Shown here one piece after another: positions 14,108-27,300 of a stretch of DNA of 64,000 bases. Source of the DNA: Monarcha castaneiventris obscurior (lineage: Eukaryota > Chordata > Aves > Passeriformes > Monarchidae); contig JAMPIT010000539.1 of the NCBI GenBank assembly GCA_026261815.1, positions 4,976,501 to 5,040,500 of the forward strand. Direction: 5' to 3'. The notes under the pieces were generated by a model. It did no database searches and was not told the DNA's origin. It saw nothing but the letters and a program-made list of their open reading frames with translations. The number at the start of each line of letters is the position of its first letter. Within the stretch, counting starts at the first letter, position 1. The translations under genes were made by a program, and so were the position numbers.

Positions 14108-14523
14108 ATTTTTGTTTTTTTACTGAGATAAGTTCTTCAAAAATTACATTTATCCTGTATTTTGCAGGGTGCGGGGGAACAAAACTGAAGGCATTTCTGC
14201 TGCGTCCTTCCAAGAAGGGTGGGTGATGTCAGAAGGTATAAAATGACCGTGAATAATTTGATTAAGGAACTGAACTTAAGTATGGTCTATGAGTGTGCTG
14301 TTATGCGTATTTGGGATCTGGGTTTTTATTACAGTGGCAGGCAGACTCTGTTGCAGGTTTTATTCTTTTGCCCCACTCCAAACTGGTGATGGGAACTGTT
14401 AGATTTCCTAGGACTTCTTATTAAGACTGCAAGGTTCAATGACTTTCATGAACTGATAATTTTACCTGATACTAACATAAAACCTTATTGGCACCGTAAT
14501 GCTCTTATTGGTATTTACTGCTT
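14108..14523. other. Short unique stretch, nothing recognised
   Basis: This lies between the TA microsatellite and the A/C-rich tract next to CR1. I see no repeat family, open frame of note or RNA structure. Confidence 0.6.
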
Positions 14524-14600
14524 AAAAAAACCAAACCAAAACAAAAAAACCTGGTCAAAAAACCCCCCAAAAAAACACGAACAAAAACCCCCCCCAAAAA
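14524..14600. repeat. A/C-rich low-complexity tract abutting CR1
   Basis: The tract is made almost only of A runs and C runs, read on the minus strand as T and G runs. It lies directly next to the 3' side of the minus-strand CR1 copy at 14601-15176. A second, similar A/C tract sits at 32022-32104 without an adjacent CR1. It is scored as simple sequence. Its position could mean that the 3' end of the CR1 was replaced, or that the tract expanded at the junction. Confidence 0.85.
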
Positions 14601-15176
14601 GCCAATTATATAGAAGTGGCTCTGTGCCATGACCTCTTTCCTGAGGAGCCTCTTCCACTGCCCAACCACCTTCTGGGTGAAGAACCTCTTCTTATCCAAC
14701 CGTAAACCTCCCCTGACACAGCTTTATGCCCTTCCCTCAAGGGCAGTGAGCACCTGAGATTTGAGATCCGTGTCTGCCCCTCTGATTCCCCTCACGAGGA
14801 AGCTGCAGACTGTGGTGAGCTCTGTCTTCAGTCTCCTCCAGGCTGAATAAGCCAAGTGGCCTCACCCTTTCCTCACATGGTCTCCTCCAGATCCTTCACT
14901 GCCTTTGTAGCCTCCTTTGGATGCTCTCTAATAGCTTTATATCCTTATCTTGTGGCCCCGGGACTCGAGGTGAGGCTGCCCCAGTGAGAGCTGAGCTGGA
15001 CCATCCCCTCCCTTGCCTGGCAGGTGATTTGGTGCCTGATACACCCCAGGACAGGGATGTCCCTCCTGGCTGCCAGGGCACAGCTGTGACTTGTGTCCAC
15101 CTTTCCACTGACCAGGACCCCCAGGCCCCTTTCTGCAGCTGCTCTCCAGCCCCTCATCCCCCAGTCTGTCCGTGAG
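14601..15176 (-). mobile_element. CR1 LINE fragment, end of ORF2 plus 3' UTR
   Basis: CR1 is the main non-LTR retrotransposon of birds, and its copies are usually 5'-truncated. On the minus strand, 15157-14945 translates with ERGLGVLVSGKVDTSHSCA followed by ALAARR and LGCIR, which matches the C-terminal end of CR1 ORF2 as I remember it. A second frame has IKLLESIQRR at about 14940-14910, so the ORF is broken by at least one frameshift. Below that, 14890-14612 reads as the CR1 3' UTR in order (leucine-rich tail, 'serves as' region, and the block that precedes the terminal repeat). The terminal short repeats are missing and an A/C-rich tract takes their place. The copy is dead: no endonuclease and no complete reverse transcriptase. 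Confidence 0.9.
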
Positions 15177-18100
15177 TCAGTCCTTGGATGTCACCAGAGA
15201 GAGTGGATGTTTAGTAGAGCTGGAGATTATCCTCTCTTGGTAAGTGTGCTTGAACTGGAAACACAGATACAGATGTTTCATTCAAACTTGCCAGTCTTAT
15301 AATTGCTGTTAAATTCAAAACTTAATGGACAGAAGTTCAATTTATATTTCATTATTATGCTGTTATACTCTGAGTAATTTTTTTTCCTCTTACAGATATG
15401 TAACAAAATCTTTCTTAACTGTATTTGTCTTAATTCCATTACTCAAGTTCTCACAGCGGCTGAGTTTTCAGGAAACATTCTCTGATATATTCCTTAATAG
15501 TTTAGTTCTTTATAACCTTTTGTATTTTTTGTATCTTCAGCCACTATTTTATTGTGCCTTAAAATAAAAGCAAAGCTTAAAAATCATGATTTTCAGCCTG
15601 AGAGAATATTGAAATGAAAGCACATATAAGAAGGATCTAATTACAACATGCAAAAATAGAATGGTATAAATCCTTCATTTTTAAAGAACTTTGTTTTGGA
15701 TTGAAGTTTAATCAAATTGCACTTTGAGTGTTTGAGTTCAAACAGAGGAAGGCTCAGAGTATTAACCCACATCCTATCAACCCTTTCTCCTGTGATAAGT
15801 CCTTCTTCACCTGAACAGTCTGAGTGATGTCAGTGGCTCGAGTACTCATCAGCCTCAAGTGATAGAGCACAATTCACAAGGAAATGAGCCTTTGCAACTT
15901 TGGCAGACCATATTATGGCCCCATAATGTGCCTACATTAGTCTTCTGTTCTCTACATGACATAGGGAAAAGTTTCCATGGCCGGTGCAATGGGAGTGCAG
16001 ACCCTGGCTGTCTGGAAGGATTAAAAGCAGTGATTGCCTTGTCTCTGGGGTGCCCAGGCTGTGGCAGTGAAAGGATCTGATGAGTCCCACCAGGTATTCC
16101 ACCACAGAATAGGAATGGGAATGGTTTGGAGATCATCCATTAAGAAAAGCCCACAAACCCAATAAACAAACACCTAGGGAATATGATTAATCCAGCTTTT
16201 CACAGTCTCACAGAGAGGCTGGCAGACAGGAAAGAGAGAAAGAAATTGGGAAAAAACAGATGTATGACACAATGAGTCACAAATGCCACGTATAAATAGG
16301 GACAGATTTATTAAGAAGTAGTTATTGATTCTTTTGCCTTTTCCTTTTGCTTTGACTGATACCTTCTGTTCCCTCATACCACACACAATTATTCATTTCT
16401 CATTTTTCTTACAGCAATTTTCTCATTTTCTTTGGTACTTAAAGCATGACCCCTCAGGCTTCAGCACAGCTCCCACTCACCCTTCAGAAATGGCTTCTTC
16501 TGCCCTGCCTTCAAGTAATTAGCTGACTAAAACTGAGCAAATTGTGTGGAGAATAAGGAAACATGGATTGTGTGTTTTATCCTTCAGACATTGCCTGCAT
16601 CCTCTATGCATGCTGCTTGTCAATGTTCTGCACAAGGAATGAAAACAATCCAGGTAAAAAATCTTGCCAGAGGTTGCTTAACTCTGATGAGAGATGGGGG
16701 ATAAAAATATGGAGCAAGAAAGCAGCGAAGATTAAATGAAAGAGTAGATTCAGGGGGAAATTCTGCAAGTACATTTTATTCTTGTTTCTGCTTTTTGTTG
16801 AAATAAGAAAGATGACACATTTCAGTTCACTCTGAAGCTCCTTGTTCTATATGCAGAGGTTGCATCTTGGAGTTGTTTTGCTCTCTTTTAATGTTATTCA
16901 ATTAAAATACTCTGTAAAGTATTGTGTAAAATCCTGTAAAGGAAAGTGTAGAGTTCAATCTGAAATGTCTCAGAAATTTCCTTCCCCATATGTTTAATGA
17001 AATCATTCAGTAAATTCATCTGAATTTAAATTTTTTCAAGCGTCAACTGCTCTTTGTGTTTAAAAATTATATACAGCGTCAAAATATCCAAGTATAGTAA
17101 AATATGTAGTTAGAAAACCCAAATAATTTATAGCTAAGTACAATCCTAGTGTTCATGCAATATTTCTAGTGTACTAGGACATAGTACAAATGCCTAAATG
17201 AGATGAATCACCCTGAAAAAACTGAACTGAAAAATTGCTTTAACCTTTTTGAAACAATGCATTTTGACATTTCCAAAATGAAACAAGAGCCAAGATTTCA
17301 TGTAGACTTTTCCCACTGAAGCTGTCATGAAAATCAACAAGTCCTCATGACGCATTTTGAAGGAGAATGCATTATGTTTTCAAGTTAGAAAATGGTACTG
17401 AATTAATCGGTATTTTTGTTACTTGATTCTGCTGCTAAGGAGATTTGGGGACTAAAAGCATGAGCCTTGCTTTTCCTTTAGTTGTTTTCTTTTGGCATGT
17501 ATTTTTTGGAACACTTTTTCACCTTTAGTAGTTGAAATTCTGAGGTCCAAGTCTACTTTACAGCAAGGACAACTAACCTGAGTCTTAATTTTAGCTGGTT
17601 CAAACAGTCCCTACCCCTCCAGAATTTAGTGGCATGATGGTTATAAAGAGCAACTATACATCACCCCTGTAAATCTTAAATTTCATCCATGCTATTCCCC
17701 TTCCATGAGAAATCATTTGGTCAGCAAGGGTTACATGGGCTGGAGAGGCATTGTTGAGATGATGAGTGATCACCCTTCAATCTGAAGTTTCATTGAGTGT
17801 GTAGACACTGGAACTGCACTTCTGCTCCACAGCTGCTTTCAGGTCCCCAGATGACTTTTCATGGAGGGAAATGGAATCTATTTATTAGCTTTTTTAATAG
17901 TAAGGGAACATGATAACAAATTGGCTTTTGGGAGATTACTCTTTATGCCATTTGTAACCGTGCACAGAGGTTCAAGTTACAATTGGCAGTAACTTTCTCT
18001 CAACTCCTCTGTGAAAAATGGTGCTGTAGTTGTTTCCCTTTGTCTTTCTTGTCTTTTAAAAATCACAGTAACTTGCTCTTGCAGTCAGATACAAGCAAGT

Positions 18101-21100
18101 TTGACAGAACATCACTAAAACTGATTCTGTTCTCTGCTTTACTTGTCTAAAGCAGAAGTTCCTCCACTGCAACAAACGCAGTCACATTATGGCAAAAGTG
18201 GTGTTGGAGCAGATTCGGGCTGACAGAACAGAAAGCTGCTGATCTGCTAAATCCCAGGGTGGTGTTGTACAGAGAGGAGAATGACATGTGGCTTTTCAGA
18301 GCTCAACCTGGATAATAAATCTCATATTGGTTAGATCTTGGCAGAGGAATGAAAGTGGTTACAAAGTGGGTGCTAATTGAACAGAGTGGATGCTTTTCAT
18401 CTCTGAAGAGATCAACTGCTGTTTCACATACATGCATTTTACTTCTGGTGGCTTTGATAGAAATAATTTAAAGAAATTTTTTTTAAGACTTCCCACAAGA
18501 TTTCATTATTTGGGAAAGCCCCAACAACAAAACCAAAGCCCCACCAGCTGTGTCATGTGTAATAAAGTGGCATACCAAGGAAGACACTCTGGATCAAATC
18601 CAAAGCCCATTTTAATGAATTCAGCTTTTTCCCTTGACTTCTCTTAAGTCTCAGGAGCTCTTACTGAAGAAAGAACTTGAGAACAACTTGTTATTTTAAA
18701 AGATTTAAAATATGGGGTTTTTTTTCATTTCTTGTTAAGCTTTCCAGTTATTTTAAATGGATGTATGACTCTCTTACTGAAGAAGGGGTTGTTGTAGGCT
18801 TGGAAATGACAAGGTGGTAAACTCCCAAAAGGCAGATCAACGATGTGAATGATTTTTATGCAGAAAAACACTTTTGGAACTGAGCGATGAATGATTTGGT
18901 GTGGGACCTATTCATAATAGACCTCAAACCCTTCAAGATATGTAGTTTTTAGATATGGTGTTACTGAAAAGGAAATTAAAGGTGGCAGGTGATTCAGCTG
19001 TCTGTCAGTGATGATTTAGGTCAGAGGAAGGTGAATGACTGTCATTTTGAGCCCTATTTTATACAGTAATTGTGAACTGCAATGGGAGTAGTGGGGTGGG
19101 AGATCACCTCTGTACACAGCAGATTTGAACTTTTTATTGGAATGCTGCATTTGCTCCCTGCATATGGATTTGTGAAAGGGTCATAGAACCTCAAGAAGAG
19201 AGAAGAGCCTGAAAAAATAATATGATAGAAAATCAAAGATGTCATTTGGGAAATTTATTCAGATTTACCCAACAGGGGTCTCGTCCCCCTAGCCCTACTT
19301 GGGCTGGTGGTTATGGGGAGCAGCTGGGGCTGCCTTTGTGCCTAAAACTGTGCAGTGAGATGAGAACACACAGGGAACTGCTGAGCTTTGACTACAGTGT
19401 GTTTCTCTTAGACACATGCAGGGAGACAAACATTCTCCCAGCTTCTGCTTAGATCTTCGTTACTGATCTATAATGCTGCTTCGTTTGCTTGTAATGGCCA
19501 TTTGCTGGTACAGTGTGTCTTTCTAAATTCAGTTTGTGTGCTGAAAAATTCTGAGACAGGTGCACAAATGTCATCCAGGTACTTTTCTTCTACAGGAATT
19601 ACATTTCTGTCTTTTATGTACTGTGGCAGAAAAGTCTGCCATGAGCAGTTTTACACAGGTATTTAGCTTTTTAAAGAGAACAAGAATTACAATTGTAATA
19701 ATGATAATTTTCACTGGCATAGATTTGAAAACATTTCCTAAGGGTGTTTTAAAATGATTACTTTTGTCAATAAGGAAAATAAGACATTGGAGAGACTGTA
19801 GGAGAATGGCCTAGGAGCCAAGAGAAATCTGCTATTCTAAAGAACCAAAAGAGTTAACTCAAGAGCGGGATGATATAAATTTTTACAACTCTGATGAAGT
19901 CATCTGTGTTCATTTCTACTGACTGGAAGGATAATATTGAGCTCCAGAGTACTGATGCAAGCTCCAATTTGCTCTAATATTAACTACAATATTAACTATA
20001 GTACAGCCCTCTCACAATCTGTCTGCAAAATAACTAGCTTTAAAACTGCTCTCAAAGTTTTTTCCTGAGTTTTTTTTAAAATTTTAACACAAATAAGGAC
20101 TTCTGATATTTGATACTGTCCTTTGGTGGGAAGCTAAGTTACAGTAACCAAAGAAAAAAAAAGTGATTAGGCCTAAAACTTTAGTTTAAATGATCAACCA
20201 AGGAACAAAATGCAAGGTTTCTTAGATCCCGCTTTCCTCTCCAGATGTGCTCCAATGTGGAGTGCCTATGCTGGACCTGTACTTGTTTTTGTTTTGCAGT
20301 CATAATTTCATTCCAGTATTCCCCTATGAAGCACACTACAGGCAATGCAAGTGTCTACATGTGGGTCTGACTATGAAAGCTGGTTTGTTGGGGAAGGAGA
20401 GGCTCCACACATTTGGGGTTGGTAAATAGGAATAATGGGCTGAGGTGCAGCTCATCCACTCTTCAGCACCTCTTAGAGAGAATGCCTAGTTTGACACATT
20501 TGACACATGCAGTGCAAGGAACCAGTCTGCACTTTGCAAAACATCTGGGAAATAGCATCCTTTCATGCTGTGGCTGTGAGATTGATTAAATCTTTTCTAG
20601 AATCCATGTTAATGACTGACTTCTCTCCAAGGATTGCTGTGCTGGAAATATGGATAAGGCTGTCGCTTTTCCTGCTTGGCTGGTGCTGTTCTATTATTGT
20701 TATTGCTTCTTGCTGTCACACTTTGCCTGGGATGTGGCATCATCTCTCTCTGCTTTGTAGTGCTAAGGCTCACTAGAGGGGAGACTGAAAAGATGCAGGA
20801 CTAAATTATGGCTGTTCTAATCCTTTTGTCAAGAGTCTCTGCTCTGCCACACTCTGCTTCCTGCTTTCACACTTCTTACCCAGTTGGTTGCTTACCTTCT
20901 ACCTTGGAGTATTTTCTTAACAGTTGTTGCTTTGTGGTTGGTAATTGGTTTTATGTTCTTTCAGGTACCAGTACTCCCACAGCAGATGATGCAGACAGGT
21001 GAGCACACCTTTCCTGGGCTGCTCCCATCAGAGAACCACACACAGAATTTCTCTGAGGGAGAAGACTGTATTGAAAATTTTAGCTAGGAAAAAAAAAAAG

Positions 21101-22000
21101 AGAAAAAAGAATGTCCTGGGATTTTTACCTGCTAGAAAACTTACAATCTGGTCTGTGAAATGAGTTTTTTCTCTCTCAAACAGCTCAGTGTAGCAGGGGG
21201 GAACTCACAGTGGTCAACCTGCCAGTGAAAATTCTCTTTCAGCTGCTGTCTCTCAGGTCTTCTTTCTTGCTGAATTTCAAGGTTTATTTAAGCATCTCTG
21301 ACCCTGCATCTGGGGCCTCTTTGCTCTGTGATAGCTTTTAGTTGCCCAGTCTCAGTTTTAAGGAGCTGTTCAGGCAGTTTCTCCCTTTTTAATCTTTTAT
21401 TAACAACCAGTGAGCCTGACTTCATCTGACCTTTCTGCTTCTTGCCTTTATTTATCTGCCAAACATCAGCCCAACTCCCTCAGTGGGACTTGGATCTGTT
21501 TTGAGGAATCCTGGGAAGAGCTAGTTGGGATAACTTTCTCTCTTGGATGCCTTCCTTGGAGCTTCTCTTATATCAAGCCTTCAGAGGAATGCATCAATAC
21601 AGGCAAACCCCTTGAAGTTACAATTTATTGTTAGTGCATTTTGCCTTAATAATTCTGTCCACGGGGCAGGGATTTTGTCTGTGCCCATCAGCATCCTGCA
21701 GTCTTCACCTGCTGAAATGTTTGCGGTTTCTCAACTCATCACTCTAAAATGACACTGTAATGAAATATTGTTCCTCTGTGACTACCGGGGTACATTATAC
21801 CTCAAAGGACAGATTTTATAAAGCTTTGCTAGAACATGGAAGGGTTAAGCTGCAGGTCTGTCCTTGCCTTGCTCAGCCCAGTGCTGATCAGCTCTCTCTG
21901 TGTAGCTGCAAATTTAATTACTTCACAAAGGCTTTGTTTTTGACTCAGCTCTTTGCTTGCCTGTCCAGTTGACGCCAGCGGGGACTCGGCTGTGGCTGCT
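15177..22000. other. Non-coding stretch, no gene seen
   Basis: Only short open frames (up to about 93 codons) occur and none looks like a known protein. Pyrimidine tracts followed by AG occur at about 15383-15397 and 16393-16414, but I could not pair them with convincing donors. Small simple runs are at about 18716-18725 (T) and 21088-21111 (A/G). I recognise no LTR, LINE or SINE, although old, heavily diverged repeats would escape a reading by eye. Confidence 0.55.
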
Positions 22001-22313
22001 GGGAGCAGACTCCCACTGCTGCTCACTGGGCACTGGCCATGGCTAGGAATGGGAGCTCAGTCCCTCTCCTGCTCACTGGGCACTGGCCATGGCTAGGAAT
22101 GGGAGCTCAGTCCCTCTCCTGCTCTCTGGGCACTGGCCATGGCTAGGAATGGGAGCTCAGTCCCTCTCCTGCTCGCTGGGCACTGGCCATGGCTAGGAAT
22201 GGGAGCTCAGTCCCTCTCCTGCTCACTGGGCACTGGCCATGGCTAGGAATGGGAGCACAGTCCCACTCCTGCTCACTGGGCACTGGCCATAACCAGGAAT
22301 GGGAGCAGCCCTC
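22001..22313. repeat. Minisatellite, 50 bp unit, six near-complete copies
   Basis: The units start at 22021, 22071, 22121, 22171, 22221 and 22271, each exactly 50 bp apart. A 20-base partial unit sits on the left (22001-22020), and the last unit is cut short at about 22313. The unit begins GCTCACTGGGCACTGGCCAT and its right half carries GGGAGCTCAG. Unit position 5 varies between copies (A, A, T, G, A, A). The central copies are otherwise almost identical. The right half of copy five (22251-22270) and the left partial unit share edge variants such as a CCCACT motif. The final copy has AACC in place of GGCT after the GGCCAT motif. The array is more GC-rich than its surroundings. Homogenised inner units with divergent outer units are usual for arrays that evolve by unequal exchange. 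Confidence 0.97.
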
Positions 22314-24162
22314 TCACATGCAGCAGTGTGCTGACCTGATTTAGTTTCTGGAGGCGGGGCTGAAGTCAGTAATTGTGGCCAGCCTCTCCACGCTGCCCTG
22401 TGATGCAGCCACCAAACTGTGCTCATTGTGTCCCAGTGCCACTTGGTAATCCTTGGAGAATGAATCCATTAGAAGACCTTTTGGATATAAGAATTATAAT
22501 TTTGCAAAACAGCAATCACTACAAGCATTACCCTTTAGCTACTGACAGCAAAGTTCAAAAATCTCATCATGTGCTGGTTTCACAGCAGCTGATAAAGGTT
22601 AATAAAATGGAGGTTTAAAAGGCAGTGTTTCTAAATTTTTTATGCTCAGAAAGGATGATTCTCATTTTATTGGGTTAACCCGCATTTTCCATTCACATTC
22701 AAACTGCACAACTCTCAAATTCCTTCTTGCATTACATGGACCCATAAACTCTTAGGCCTTGCTGATGTCACAGCTGTCAGAGAGGAGATTGCACTGTCTG
22801 AAGTGGGCTGGTGTCTGTAAATATCACTGCAAGATAAGATTTGTGCAGTGGTCTCTGGAGAATGGCATATCTGCTTCACTGAATTATTGATGGTAATTCA
22901 GAGTCGGATCCTATACAATATTTCTAGTGGGAATCCTTAATTCAGTGGAATATTAAGATTCTTTATTGTGATCCCTTGTCTCTGAACATACTAATCTGTG
23001 GTATAACTCAAAGATGTGTTGCAACAGGAAGGGTTTTACTCCAATGTTTTAGAATTCTTTGATTTAAGTTGGCCCTGCTCTTTAGTTAGTGCAAGTTTCA
23101 TGTCAGTTTGAGAGGTGTGTGCCTCCTGTCCTGTTTCTCACTAGTAAGGCATGGTGAGACAGGTTGTGTGCATTTTTACAGGTTGCCTTAATTTTACATG
23201 TTCCTCAGGTGTCTGCTTTGAGATTATTCTATGCTTTTTATGTAAAAAGATAAATATAAATATCTTGAATTTGTGGTACTACACTGAATTCCGCTGATTT
23301 AAGAAAAAAATAATGAGCTGTTAAACTGGGCCCATTACATTTAAAATCCAGTCCCTTTTTTGGCTCTGCAGTTTCTTGAGATGAGCCTGATCTGAATCAC
23401 TAATCCAGAGGCAGGTTCATAGCTGGTTTCTTTTCTTTTTATTGTGGCCCATACCTAAGCAGCAAGGATATTTAGGATAACAATATTGAGATTCCAGTTC
23501 TGGTTGCTTTGTTCATTGTGTTTATAAAGGCTTCACATGTGAGACAAGACAGTAAATAAAAGGCTTTAAGCTTAAATCAATGATATAATCACAGAAGTGG
23601 TTGTTAATACTAAATTCATAGTTGATAAGACTATGAGACTATTTCTTTTTTTACATCAAGTTCCACTTGAGATGTCTTGATTAATATTTGTGTCAGAACA
23701 GAATTAGGGCAGGAGTTGGATGGCTGTGGTACCTGTGCAGTTTGTGCACTACAATTATCACGTTAATTATTTATGTTGCACGGTCCATCCAAATCCATCA
23801 ACTTCTGAAGCAATGGCTCAGATCAAAAGTGGCTGATTTGCATTCTGAGAATCTACAGGGGTCCTGCCTTTCATTAAAAAATACACTCTGGCCATTGTGT
23901 TGGAATGAACTATTTTGCACACTGAGTTGAAACAATCGGGGCACTTCCCAAGAAATGGGATTGGGGTGGGACTGTGGATTGGATGAAGCAACTCAGCTGT
24001 CAGAGGTGGCTTGACTCTGACAAATTTCAGTTCTCTAGAACATTCCTAATATCAAAACATATTTTGTTTTGTAGATTTTATGGCAAAACAACAACAAGGA
24101 TTTGCATTGAATAATGGCTTCCATCTGTGCCCTATAAGAGTACTGAAAATGACTCACTGTAA
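22314..24162. other. Non-coding stretch, nothing recognised
   Basis: AT-rich sequence between the minisatellite and a MIR-like segment. The longest frames are about 80 codons and look random. No repeat family was recognised. Confidence 0.55.
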
Positions 24163-24316
24163 AGTTATTATCATGCCTCATATACAAGATGAGTGCAGAG
24201 ATGGACAGAGACATTAAGCAACTTGCTCAGGGCTGTATAGTGAAAGAGAAAGTCCTAAGAAAGCCTAATGTACTGATTTTTGACCCGCAGTCTTACCAGT
24301 AGACTTTACTGCTCTG
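24163..24316 (-). mobile_element. MIR-like SINE remnant
   Basis: Read on the plus strand this follows the reverse complement of the MIR consensus in order: TTATTATC, then an ACAAGATGAG block, CAGAGA, CATTAAGCAACTTGCTCAGG, and later a CCCGCAGTCTTACCAG stretch that ends in TGCTCT. MIR is an ancient tRNA-derived SINE shared by amniotes, so strong divergence is expected. The match is by eye from memory and the ends are approximate. If it is right, this DNA has been in place since early amniote evolution. Confidence 0.55.
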
Positions 24317-27300
24317 ATGTAGCTTTGACAAAAATAAATTATTTTATGTATTCTATTTATTTTATTTTTAGATCAAACGTGAGATACTGACTGAGCTTGA
24401 CCAAGTGGAGAAGTTAATAAATACAGAAGAAATTTTTAATATATGTAAAATTGATATCTGTCTTATTGAGCTTAAAATAAAAATAAACCTGTCAGATACT
24501 GTCCTCAGTAGCACGTGGGGTTTCAGGTATAATAGCAGCAAAATGTAATCATCATAATAATAATACTAATAAAATGCTGTCAAAGCACTTTGGCAATGAA
24601 TGAATGCTCTTGCCTATAACAATTTGCAGGAAAATTTACATTTTTAAGACTGGTTCCTTTATTATTTAGGACTGTTTGCAGTAGCATAGGAGGAGCTGGC
24701 ATTTCAAATAATTGCTGCAGTAACAAACAATGGAAGCATTTATCACAACATGCCAATTAATATTTGGAGGCTATTCAGCACATTTAATGAAGGGTGAAGA
24801 TAATCACCCTTGTTGTGTATCCGAATGTCCTTCACATCCCTGCCCCAAATACTGTTTTGATTTTTAAGATTCTTTTTCTTGAATGTAATGGTTTTAGATT
24901 TTACCAAACCTGGGGAATTTCAATGCATATATGAGTTATCTAATTGTGTAGATTGGTTCGTGCTTGGAGATAGATAAATCTGCATAAAATGAGCAGGTGC
25001 CAAAAGGGGCTATTACCACAGCATTGTATAATTTGAGTGATTTATGTGTTGGAATGATGGCACCTCTACATGCTGCTTTTCCTGATGCTGTTGTGTTGAG
25101 TGCACAACTTAATGACTTTTGATCTTTTCAATGTATAGTCTCACATCTCGTTTATGTTTGCTATCAAAAGGATAATTTGTAAAGCAAATGTTCTGTTGAT
25201 CTGAATTGGCAGAAGCATTTTTCAATCTGCCAATTTTTCCATTTAAATGAAAAAGAATTAAATTTATTAGCCTATAACTTTCTCTTTCCTTTAGTGATGG
25301 GTTTATCATTCTATTTAGCATTTGCTCAGACAGTGGAGTAACTTTCTAAGGCCAGCAGAGTGAAACATTTGCATTTGCTTTTAACCTGATGTCAACAAAA
25401 AGTGTAGATTGGGTTGATTTGTTTTCTTTTTTTTGGTTATGGCTTATCAGAGCAAGAGTAGGACATTGGTGATACCACAGCAGGAATTTGTCTTGTTTCA
25501 GACACGTGGCAAAACCCAGGTGTGGCTGATCCAAGCAGGAATGGACCTGAGTGCATGTCTGAATTGAGGAGTAAAGGGAAGACAAGCACATCTCTCTCCT
25601 GGATGCTGCTCAAGAGCTGTCAAGCCTTAACTGCTGTTGTTTATTTAAGCCTGGCTTAAGTTATGGCTGGTTGACATGAAGTTCTAGGTGTTCCAATTTC
25701 TTTCCTGTGGCTTGTTTGTAGCCTCTCTACCTCTGTGGTTCCACTGAAGATCTACTGTTCCCTGGAGTGACACTGTCATATATTTTCTTGTATCAGTGCA
25801 TTAGTGTTTGTCATGAGTTGTTTGTAGCATAAATGGTTTTTTTTAATGACTTTTTTCTGCTCTAGACATCTTAATAGCACTGCTACAGCAGTTAAAAAAA
25901 ACCCAAACAGAATGGAAAGTTGGTGGGGAATAAGGCAGCTTAATAATATGATTTTGAATTAATTCCTCAGAGAAGAGCATGTTTTTTAATATTGCAAGAT
26001 GTACAGTGTGCTAAGTATAAGTGGTGAAATAATGTATTTTTCTTGACTTTAATTGCTAATATTATTGAAAGAAAGCCAACAGATGCATCAAAGGCTTTAT
26101 CCAGAGCTAAGACAAGTCCTGCAGAAAAGTACTTCTATATAGGAAGATGTCATCTTTTTTGTTTGAAATGAAATATGAGAGATGTTTTGGGTCACAAATA
26201 ATAATAATTCTGAGGAAGCAAAGCCAATGGCAGAAGTATTAACATGTAGAAATGAAGAGGTGCTGAGTGCTCCTGAATGAGGATAGATTTTGCTGTCTCT
26301 TTCTTGCATCAGTATCGGCCTCCCACTGTCCTGACAGAGCTCATCTGACTTTGCTCATAGAGACTCTTACCTGGAATTCTTTATTCCCAGAGGAAGCAAT
26401 CAGTGAAATTGCACACACATTTCTGCTTCTCTTCCTTTCCTCCTCCCATGATATTTTCATGGGTTTACGCTTCTGTATTTCCACTTTGGACTGAGCTGAT
26501 ATACTGCCCAGGTTTTTCCAAATACATTCAGACATTCCAAGTGATCTTTTTCAGTCATGCTTTGCAAGTGCCCACAGTGGATGAATACCAGGCAATGTCT
26601 GCTTAGCACAGTGTCCAACTGCTGCTGCAAAGTCATCCAACAAGGGTTTGTGTGTCACTGACTTGATAAATGTTTCTGCCACTTCCCTGAAAACTTCCTT
26701 CTTCTTCTCCTTTCCAGTGGTTTTTCTCCCTTCTGCCTTCCTGTAATGTACAGATGATAAGCAAATGTTATAATATCAGGTTTTGTTTACATGTATTTAA
26801 ATTATAATTAACCTGTGGATTTTGAGATGTTGAATTTAACTCAGCTCTGTTGAAAAAGGTTGTTATTCTAATGAAGAAAATGTAAATTGTGGTTGTATTT
26901 CATGTGTTCCTGGCAAAAGCCTGAATTTGATACCCAATACAAAATTGAATGACTGGCACTGATGGTGCAAGTAGAAGACAGAAGCAGGTCTGGTACAGAT
27001 CCCTCTGGCTGTGACATGGCTACATCCCCAACGCTGGTTTTGTCATGTGATTGTAAGGTGGATGCAACACTAAGTGTTGGTAAAACAATAACAGAACCTC
27101 TGTAGACTGCAAAGAAGTACAAACTTCAATTTGTCTTGGACGTGAGGGTGTTTCAAAAGCAATGTTTGAAATTGCTTTTAAAAGGACAAAAAAGCTGTAA
27201 ATTTCAATGTGAGATGTGAGGTCCTGCTGAAATGTAATCATAAGTAACTGCAAACACCTATAGGAAAACATGAATAACTCTGCAGCAGAAGCAGGTTACA

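Noticed and set aside
13995..14213. Small Tyr/Ile-repeat protein on the minus strand
   Set aside because: It is a direct translation of the TA/TG microsatellite.
22001..22313. CRISPR-like array
   Set aside because: The 50 bp units are directly tandem, with no unique spacers, in vertebrate nuclear DNA. It is a minisatellite.
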